A DNA stretch of 48,236 bases from Paenibacillus kobensis NBRC 15729 (GTDB taxonomy: Bacteria; Bacillota; Bacilli; Paenibacillales; Paenibacillaceae): positions 1 to 48,236 of the forward strand of contig NZ_BILZ01000047.1 of the NCBI RefSeq assembly GCF_004000825.1, read 5' to 3'. Below the pieces are notes generated by a model, which was not told where the DNA came from, searched no databases, and saw only the letters and a list, made by a program, of their open reading frames with translations. Below are positions 42,270 to 48,236 of this stretch, one piece after another (position 1 is the first letter of the stretch; every line of letters begins with the position of its first letter). The position numbers and the translations under genes are program-made.

Positions 42270-43559
42270 ATGGCAATTTGGATATTGAATGGTCTGGTTT
42301 GGAACGAAGAGACAGGTACGGTAGAAAAGAAGCATGTTCGTACAGAAGACGGCGTCATTGCTGAGATTGTGGATGGAGCGGTTCAGCCGGACACAAGCGG
42401 TTCGGAAGTCGTCGACGCCGCAGGCAAGCTCATCAGCGCAGGCTTCATCGATATGCACGTGCATCTGCGCGATCCGGGATTTGAATATAAAGAAGACATA
42501 GCAACAGGGACGCGTTCTGCTGCGGCTGGCGGTTTTACGACGATTGCCTGCATGCCGAATACGCGTCCGGTAACGGATACGGCCGAAACCGTGAAATACA
42601 TTCTCGACAAAGCGGCACGCGAAGGCGTCGTACGCGTCCTGCCTTACGCAGCAATTACGAAGAACGAGCTCGGCCGCGAGCTGACCGACTTCGCAGCGCT
42701 TAAGGAAGCGGGCGCAATCGGCTTCACGGACGACGGCGTGGGCGTACAGAACGCACAGATGATGAAGAATGCCATGACGCTGGCTCACTCGCTCGGCATG
42801 CCGGTCATCGCGCACTGCGAAGACGATTCGCTGGTTGAAGGCGCGTGGGCGTCGGAAGGCAATTTTGCGAAGAAGCATGGTCTGAAAGGCATTCCGAACG
42901 AGTCGGAAGCGATCCATGTCGGACGTGACGCGCTGCTCGCTGAAGCGACGGGCGTACATTATCATGTCTGCCACGTCAGCACGGAGCAATCGGTTCGCCT
43001 GATCCGTCTCGCGAAATCGATCGGCGTGAACATTACGGCAGAGGTATGCCCGCACCATCTGGTGTTGTCGGATGAAGATATCCCAGGCGTAGACGATGCG
43101 AATTGGAAAATGAACCCGCCGCTGCGTACGCCGCGCGACGTTCAAGCTGTAATCGAAGGTCTGGAGGACGGCACGATCGACATCGTCGTCACCGACCATG
43201 CGCCGCACAGCGCGGAAGAGAAGGCCCGCGGCCCGCTGCTTGCGCCATTCGGCATCGTCGGCTTCGAGACGGCATTCCCGCTGCTGTACACGAAATTCGT
43301 CCGCACGGGACAATGGACGCTCGGCTTCCTGCTGAAGCGGATGACGTCCGACCCGGCTCGCGTATTCGGTCTCCCTACAGGCCGCTTGGAAGTCGGCGCA
43401 CCTGCCGACATCACGGTTGTCGACCTGGAGACGGAGCGTGAGGTTCGTCCAGAGACGTTCTCGTCGAAGAGCAACAACACGCCGTTCGGCGGCTGGAAGC
43501 TCTACGGCTGGACAACGACGACGATCTACAACGGCAAAGTTGTTTTCAACAAAGCATAG
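42270..43559 (+). CDS. pyrC: Dihydroorotase, class I
   Basis: Zinc metalloenzyme closing carbamoyl aspartate to dihydroorotate. The 429-residue protein has the metal-binding HxH pair H63 and H65 in DMHVHLRDPG, and later His blocks HCEDDSL, HVSTEQS and VTDHAPHS with the catalytic aspartate. These place it with class I enzymes such as B. subtilis PyrC. ATG 42270 follows GAAGGGAG. The next gene is 251 bases away, across a repeat. Confidence 0.96.
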   Translation: MAIWILNGLVWNEETGTVEKKHVRTEDGVIAEIVDGAVQPDTSGSEVVDAAGKLISAGFIDMHVHLRDPGFEYKEDIATGTRSAAAGGFTTIACMPNTRPVTDTAETVKYILDKAAREGVVRVLPYAAITKNELGRELTDFAALKEAGAIGFTDDGVGVQNAQMMKNAMTLAHSLGMPVIAHCEDDSLVEGAWASEGNFAKKHGLKGIPNESEAIHVGRDALLAEATGVHYHVCHVSTEQSVRLIRLAKSIGVNITAEVCPHHLVLSDEDIPGVDDANWKMNPPLRTPRDVQAVIEGLEDGTIDIVVTDHAPHSAEEKARGPLLAPFGIVGFETAFPLLYTKFVRTGQWTLGFLLKRMTSDPARVFGLPTGRLEVGAPADITVVDLETEREVRPETFSSKSNNTPFGGWKLYGWTTTTIYNGKVVFNKA

Positions 43560-43606
43560 TAACTAACTTACTAAAATTTAATGAATAGAAGATGCTTGAG
43601 CGGAGA

Positions 43607-43758
43607 GTGCGGAATCGTTCTGTAGAAAGCTTATGCTTTCGATGCGGTTTTCCTCCGGAAAACTTCAAGTGGTCGCCTTTGTCCTCGGATTTCGACAATA
43701 TCATGTATACCTAATCATGAAATCCGAGGACAACAGCGATCGAAAGAATGATCCGCAC
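43607..43758. repeat. Long imperfect inverted repeat between pyrC and carA
   Basis: Outer arms GTGCGGAATCGTTCT (43607-43621) and AGAATGATCCGCAC (43745-43758) are near-complementary. An inner perfect 13-base pair, GTCCTCGGATTTC and GAAATCCGAGGAC, lies at about 43680-43734, and its outer flanks GGTCGC and GCGATC also match. A third small hairpin, TTTTCC with GGAAAA, lies at 43650-43664. The whole can fold as a branched cruciform of about 150 bases. No target duplication or transposase is seen. No PyrR loop is present, so carAB transcription probably reads through it. Confidence 0.75.
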
Positions 43759-43810
43759 TTGCAGCGAGGCATGACACTATTCAATTAATACACTTCAAGG
43801 AGTGATACGG

Positions 43811-44956
43811 ATGCAAGCGAGATTGTTGTTGGAAGACGGAACGCTGTTCACGGGCCTCGCGTTCGGCGCAGAGGGCCAATCGACTGGCGAAGTCGTATTT
43901 AATACAGGAATTACCGGTTATCAAGAGGTGCTGTCCGATCCATCGTACTGCGGTCAAATCGTAACGATGACGTACCCGCTCATCGGCAACTACGGCATTA
44001 CGCGTGATGACTTCGAAGCTGTGCGCCCTTACATTCACGGCTTTGTTGTACGCCGCCATGAGCCTGTGCCGTCCAACTGGCGCGGCGAATACTCGCTGGA
44101 CCGCCTGCTGAAGGAATACGGCATCGTCGGCATCAGCGACATCGATACTCGGATGCTTACGCGCAAGCTGCGTAACTTCGGTACGATGAAAGGCATTCTG
44201 ACGACGGGCAACGACCGCATCGAAGAGCTGCAAGAGCGTCTGAACATTACGGAATTGCTGCGCGACCAAGTGGCACGCACGTCGACGAAGAGCCTGTTCT
44301 CGGCTCCGGGCAACAAAGAGCGCATCGTCCTGATGGACTTCGGCGCGAAGAGCGGCATCGTGAAAGAACTGTCCAAGCGCGGCTGCGACGTTATCGTTGT
44401 GCCACACGATACGACGGCTGACGAAATCCGCAAGCTGAACCCGGACGGCGTTCAACTGTCCAACGGCCCTGGGGATCCAAAAGATGTGCCATATGCGGTT
44501 GAAACGATCAAGCAACTGATCGGCGAGTTCCCAATCTTCGGTATCTGCCTTGGACACCAATTGTTCGCACTGGCGAGCGGCGCAGATACGACGCGTCTGA
44601 AGTTCGGACACCGCGGCGGCAACCACCCGGTTAAAGAACTGGCAACGAACCGCTGCTACATCACGTCCCAGAACCACGGCTACACGGTACTGGAAGAGTC
44701 GGTCAAAGGCACGGACCTTGAAGTGACGCACATCAACAACAACGACGGTTCGATCGAAGGCTTGAAACATAAGAAACATCCGGTATTCACCGTTCAATAC
44801 CACCCGGAAGCGGCGCCAGGACCGTTCGACTCGAGCTACCTGTTCGACCAATTCCTCGAAATGATTCGTGAACATAAAAGAAATAACCCTAAGAAGCCGC
44901 TTCAAACCCGGCTGCAGGAGACGCTGAAGGGAGAACTGCAGTATGCCCAAAAATAA
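43811..44956 (+). CDS. carA: Carbamoyl phosphate synthase, small (glutaminase) subunit
   Basis: Releases ammonia from glutamine and channels it to CarB. The 381-residue protein has the class I amidotransferase triad: C246 in FGICLGHQ, and H331 and E333 in YHPEAAPGP. The N-terminal docking domain opens [22 protein letters not shown] 43811 is eight bases after AAGGAGTG; GTG 43802 overlaps that site. It overlaps carB by 14 bases, ensuring coupled translation. As part of the pyr operon it is the pyrimidine-specific copy. Confidence 0.96.
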   Translation: MQARLLLEDGTLFTGLAFGAEGQSTGEVVFNTGITGYQEVLSDPSYCGQIVTMTYPLIGNYGITRDDFEAVRPYIHGFVVRRHEPVPSNWRGEYSLDRLLKEYGIVGISDIDTRMLTRKLRNFGTMKGILTTGNDRIEELQERLNITELLRDQVARTSTKSLFSAPGNKERIVLMDFGAKSGIVKELSKRGCDVIVVPHDTTADEIRKLNPDGVQLSNGPGDPKDVPYAVETIKQLIGEFPIFGICLGHQLFALASGADTTRLKFGHRGGNHPVKELATNRCYITSQNHGYTVLEESVKGTDLEVTHINNNDGSIEGLKHKKHPVFTVQYHPEAAPGPFDSSYLFDQFLEMIREHKRNNPKKPLQTRLQETLKGELQYAQK

Positions 44957-47900
44957 TGAACTGAAAAAAATTCTCGTCATCGGCTCCGGTCCGATCGTCA
45001 TCGGACAAGCGGCAGAGTTCGACTATGCCGGTACGCAAGCTTGCCAAGCGCTTATGGAAGAGGGCTATGAAGTTGTCCTGATTAACAGCAACCCAGCTAC
45101 GATCATGACGGATACGAACATGGCTTCCAAAGTATACATCGAGCCAATTACGCTCGAGTTCGTCTCGCAAATTATTCGCAAAGAAAAGCCAGACGGCTTG
45201 CTGCCGACGCTCGGAGGCCAGACGGGTCTGAACATGGCAGTAGAATTGGCACGCGCAGGCGTTCTGGAACGTGAGAACGTGAAGCTGCTCGGTACGCAGT
45301 TGACGGCGATCGAGAAAGCAGAAGACCGCGACCTGTTCCGTGAACTGATGCGCGAACTGGAACAACCGGTTCCAGAATCCGTTATCGTAACGACGGTTCA
45401 AGAAGCATTGGACTTCGCGAACGAAATCGGCTATCCGATTATCGTACGTCCGGCATATACGCTGGGCGGTACAGGCGGCGGCATTTGTGCCAATGAAGAA
45501 GAACTGCTCGAGACGGTTGCATCGGGTATCCGTTACAGCCCGATCGGCCAATGTTTGATCGAGAAATCGATTGCAGGCATGAAGGAAGTTGAATACGAAG
45601 TTATGCGCGATGCGAACGATAACTGCATCGTCGTATGTAACATGGAGAACTTCGACCCGGTAGGCGTTCACACGGGCGACTCGATCGTCGTAGCGCCGAG
45701 CCAGACGCTGTCCGACCGTGAGTACCAAATGCTTCGTTCGGCATCGCTGAAGATCATCCGCGCGCTGAACATCGAAGGCGGCTGTAACGTACAGTTCGCA
45801 CTCGATCCGCACAGCTACCAGTACTACGTCATCGAAGTTAACCCGCGCGTAAGCCGTTCTTCGGCTCTCGCGTCGAAAGCGACGGGCTACCCAATCGCTA
45901 AGATGGCTGCTAAGATCGCAATCGGATACACGCTGGATGAAATCATCAACCCGGTAACGGGTCAAACATACGCTTGCTTCGAGCCAACGCTCGACTACAT
46001 CGTATCCAAAATCCCGCGCTGGCCGTTCGACAAGTTCACGTCGGCTAACCGCAAACTCGGCACGCAGATGAAAGCAACGGGCGAAGTCATGGCGATCGGC
46101 CGCACGTTCGAAGAGTCGATCCACAAAGCGGTTCGCTCGCTCGAAATCGGCGTACACCGTCTGAACCTGAAAGAAGCATCGTCGATTGATGACGAAACGC
46201 TCAAGGCTCGCCTGATCAAGCCGGACGACGAGCGCATGTTCCTGATCGCCGAAGCATTCCGCCGCGGCTGGGCACTGCTCGACATCCAAGACCTGACGAA
46301 GGTCGACTGGTGGTTCCTTGACAAAATCGAAGGTCTCGTAGCATTCGAGGACCGCATTCGCAAAGAAGCGACGCTGTCCCGCGAAACGCTGTACGAAGCA
46401 AAACGCAAAGGCTTCTCCGACCGCTCGATCGCTGAGCTCCGCCGTGAAGGCGCTGCGAAATCGCACACGCATGAGGACGAAATCCGCGCGCTGCGTCTGG
46501 AGCAAGGTCTGAAGCCTGTATATAAAATGGTTGATACGTGCGCAGCAGAATTCGAAGCGACGACGCCATACTACTACTCGACGTACGAAACCGAGAACGA
46601 AGTGACGGAGTCGGACAAGCAGAAAGTGCTCGTACTCGGTTCCGGTCCAATCCGTATCGGCCAGGGCATCGAGTTCGACTACTCGACTGTACACGCCGTA
46701 TGGGCGATTCAGAAAGCCGGCTATGAAGCGGTTATCATCAACAACAACCCAGAGACGGTATCGACGGACTTCTCGACGTCCGACCGACTGTACTTCGAGC
46801 CGCTGTTCTTCGAAGACGTTATGAACGTTATCGAGCAAGAAAAGCCGATCGGCGTAATCGTTCAATTCGGCGGCCAGACGGCAATCAACCTGGCAGCGCC
46901 GCTGGCGAAAGCTGGCGTTCGCATTCTGGGCTCGAGCCTCGAGAGCATTGACGCTGCCGAAGACCGCAAGAAATTCGAAGCGATGCTTCGCAAGCTGAAC
47001 ATTCCACAGCCGGAAGGCAGCACAGTCACGAACGTTGACGAAGCGGTTGTTGTTGCTCAAGGCCTTGGCTATCCAGTGCTTGTTCGTCCGTCGTACGTAC
47101 TCGGCGGCCGTGCAATGGAAATCGTGTACTCGGATACCGAACTGCTAGGCTACATGAAAGAAGCTGTCAAAATCAATCCGGAGCACCCGGTTCTGATCGA
47201 CCGCTACATGCTGGGCAAAGAAGCAGAAGTCGACGCGATCTGCGACGGCGAGACCGTTCTAATCCCAGGCATCATGGAGCATGTCGAGCGCGCAGGCGTT
47301 CACTCCGGCGACTCGATCGCGGTATACCCTCCGCAATCGCTGTCGGATGACATTAAGAAACAAATCATCGACATCACGATCAACATCTCGAAAGAACTTC
47401 AGGTAATCGGTCTGGTTAACATTCAGTTCGTTATCCACGAAGAGAAAGTGTATGTTATCGAGGTTAACCCGCGTTCGTCCCGTACGGTTCCGTTCCTGTC
47501 CAAAGTAACGAACCTGCCAATGGCGAACCTGGCAACGCAAGCGATTCTCGGCACGAAGCTGTCCGCGCTCGGCTATACGGACGGTCTGTGGCCGGAAGAC
47601 GAGTACGTCTCGGTCAAAGTACCGGTGTTCTCGTTCGCGAAGCTGCGCCGCGTTGACCCAACGCTGACGCCGGAGATGAAATCGACGGGCGAAGTAATGG
47701 GCCGTGACGTACAGTATGAGAAAGCACTGTATAAAGGTCTGATCGGCGCCGGAATGAAAATTCCGACGACGGGCGCGATCGTCGTAACGGTAGCAGACAA
47801 AGACAAGCAGGACGCAGTCGAGCTGATGGAAGGCTTCGCCGCGCTCGGCTACAAGCTGATCGCAACGGGCGGCACGGCAACGGCTCTCGAAGACGCTGGT

Positions 47901-48155
47901 CTGCGCGTTACTCGCGTGAACAAGCTGAGCGAAGGCACGCCGAACATCCTTGACCTCATTCGCACGGGCCAAGCGAACTTCGTCGTCAACACGCTGACGA
48001 AAGGCAAAACGCCGGAGCGCGACGGCTTCCGCATTCGCCGCGAAGCAGTCGAGAACGGCGCAGTATGCTTGACGTCGCTCGATACAGTGCGGGCGCTGCT
48101 CCGCATGCTCGAGACGCTCAACTTCTCGTCCCGTTCGATGCCGGTGTTCAAATAA
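44943..48155 (+). CDS. carB: Carbamoyl phosphate synthase, large subunit
   Basis: 1070-residue enzyme that makes carbamoyl phosphate from bicarbonate, ATP and ammonia. Two homologous halves each contain a pre-ATP-grasp block ([15 protein letters not shown] and [16 protein letters not shown]) and an ATP-grasp domain; the first makes carboxyphosphate, the second carbamoyl phosphate. The final 130 residues form the MGS-like allosteric domain. ATG 44943 overlaps carA. Only 81 bases follow the stop, with no gene visible before the window ends; pyrK would be expected next. Very long antisense open frames here are shadows of codon bias. Confidence 0.97.
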   Translation: MPKNNELKKILVIGSGPIVIGQAAEFDYAGTQACQALMEEGYEVVLINSNPATIMTDTNMASKVYIEPITLEFVSQIIRKEKPDGLLPTLGGQTGLNMAVELARAGVLERENVKLLGTQLTAIEKAEDRDLFRELMRELEQPVPESVIVTTVQEALDFANEIGYPIIVRPAYTLGGTGGGICANEEELLETVASGIRYSPIGQCLIEKSIAGMKEVEYEVMRDANDNCIVVCNMENFDPVGVHTGDSIVVAPSQTLSDREYQMLRSASLKIIRALNIEGGCNVQFALDPHSYQYYVIEVNPRVSRSSALASKATGYPIAKMAAKIAIGYTLDEIINPVTGQTYACFEPTLDYIVSKIPRWPFDKFTSANRKLGTQMKATGEVMAIGRTFEESIHKAVRSLEIGVHRLNLKEASSIDDETLKARLIKPDDERMFLIAEAFRRGWALLDIQDLTKVDWWFLDKIEGLVAFEDRIRKEATLSRETLYEAKRKGFSDRSIAELRREGAAKSHTHEDEIRALRLEQGLKPVYKMVDTCAAEFEATTPYYYSTYETENEVTESDKQKVLVLGSGPIRIGQGIEFDYSTVHAVWAIQKAGYEAVIINNNPETVSTDFSTSDRLYFEPLFFEDVMNVIEQEKPIGVIVQFGGQTAINLAAPLAKAGVRILGSSLESIDAAEDRKKFEAMLRKLNIPQPEGSTVTNVDEAVVVAQGLGYPVLVRPSYVLGGRAMEIVYSDTELLGYMKEAVKINPEHPVLIDRYMLGKEAEVDAICDGETVLIPGIMEHVERAGVHSGDSIAVYPPQSLSDDIKKQIIDITINISKELQVIGLVNIQFVIHEEKVYVIEVNPRSSRTVPFLSKVTNLPMANLATQAILGTKLSALGYTDGLWPEDEYVSVKVPVFSFAKLRRVDPTLTPEMKSTGEVMGRDVQYEKALYKGLIGAGMKIPTTGAIVVTVADKDKQDAVELMEGFAALGYKLIATGGTATALEDAGLRVTRVNKLSEGTPNILDLIRTGQANFVVNTLTKGKTPERDGFRIRREAVENGAVCLTSLDTVRALLRMLETLNFSSRSMPVFK

Positions 48156-48236
48156 GATAACGAAAGCGGCCAACGTTCGGCCGTCTGCCCATACGCTGCA
48201 CAAGGCGATGGACAGGCGGGCGGCGGATGGCCGCCT

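Noticed and set aside
43560-43810. Second PyrR attenuator before carA
   Set aside because: No AGTCCAGAGAG-type binding loop and no stem followed by a T-run.
44889-47060. 723-codon antisense open frame over carA-carB
   Set aside because: Same reasoning: a mirror of carB codon usage, extending across a gene boundary, with no recognisable domain.

Overview
The window carries the division and cell wall (dcw) cluster, sporulation sigma factor genes and the start of the pyrimidine operon of an endospore-forming Firmicute. Spore-specific genes (spoVD, spoVE, spoIIGA, sigE, sigG, ylmC), T-box and PyrR leader RNAs, a fairly high G+C content, frequent GTG and TTG starts, and the GAGTCCAGAGG-type intergenic hairpins point to Paenibacillaceae (Paenibacillus or Cohnella-like). 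The genus is an inference from gene order and protein resemblance.

Layout. Positions 1-350 hold short tandem and hairpin repeats followed by a ten-base-periodic MraZ operator array. Positions 353-20605 hold mraZ, rsmH, ftsL, pbpB, spoVD, murE, murF, mraY, murD, spoVE, murG, murB, murA, divIB, ftsA and ftsZ, closed by a strong terminator. MurE to MurA build and flip-stage the peptidoglycan precursor, PBP2B/SpoVD/SpoVE polymerise and cross-link it, and DivIB/FtsL/FtsA/FtsZ form the divisome. spoIIGA and sigE follow (20756-22458); SpoIIGA is the protease that activates pro-SigE.

An accessory island occupies 22500-26490, between sigE and sigG. It has about 860 bases without a gene, containing a degenerate 50-base repeat array and a region rich in tetraloop hairpins that looks like a structured RNA. 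A self-contained operon follows: a GntR-family repressor with palindromic operators, an ABC ATPase, a permease and an unrecognised 395-residue membrane-anchored protein. In Bacillus subtilis sigE and sigG are adjacent, so this island is the least ordinary part of the window.

Positions 26647-31716 hold sigG, ylmC, pgeF (ylmD), ylmE, sepF, ylmG, ylmH and divIVA. A T-box leader and a type 2 ileS follow (31752-35276). After that come a DUF5665 gene, a convergent DksA/TraR-like gene, lspA, an RluD-type pseudouridine synthase, dapL (LL-diaminopimelate aminotransferase, supplying the meso-DAP route that MurE draws on) and a NUDIX hydrolase on the minus strand. The right end (40420-48236) is the pyrimidine operon: promoter, PyrR attenuator, pyrR, pyrB, pyrC, a long imperfect hairpin repeat, carA and carB. 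The window stops just after carB.
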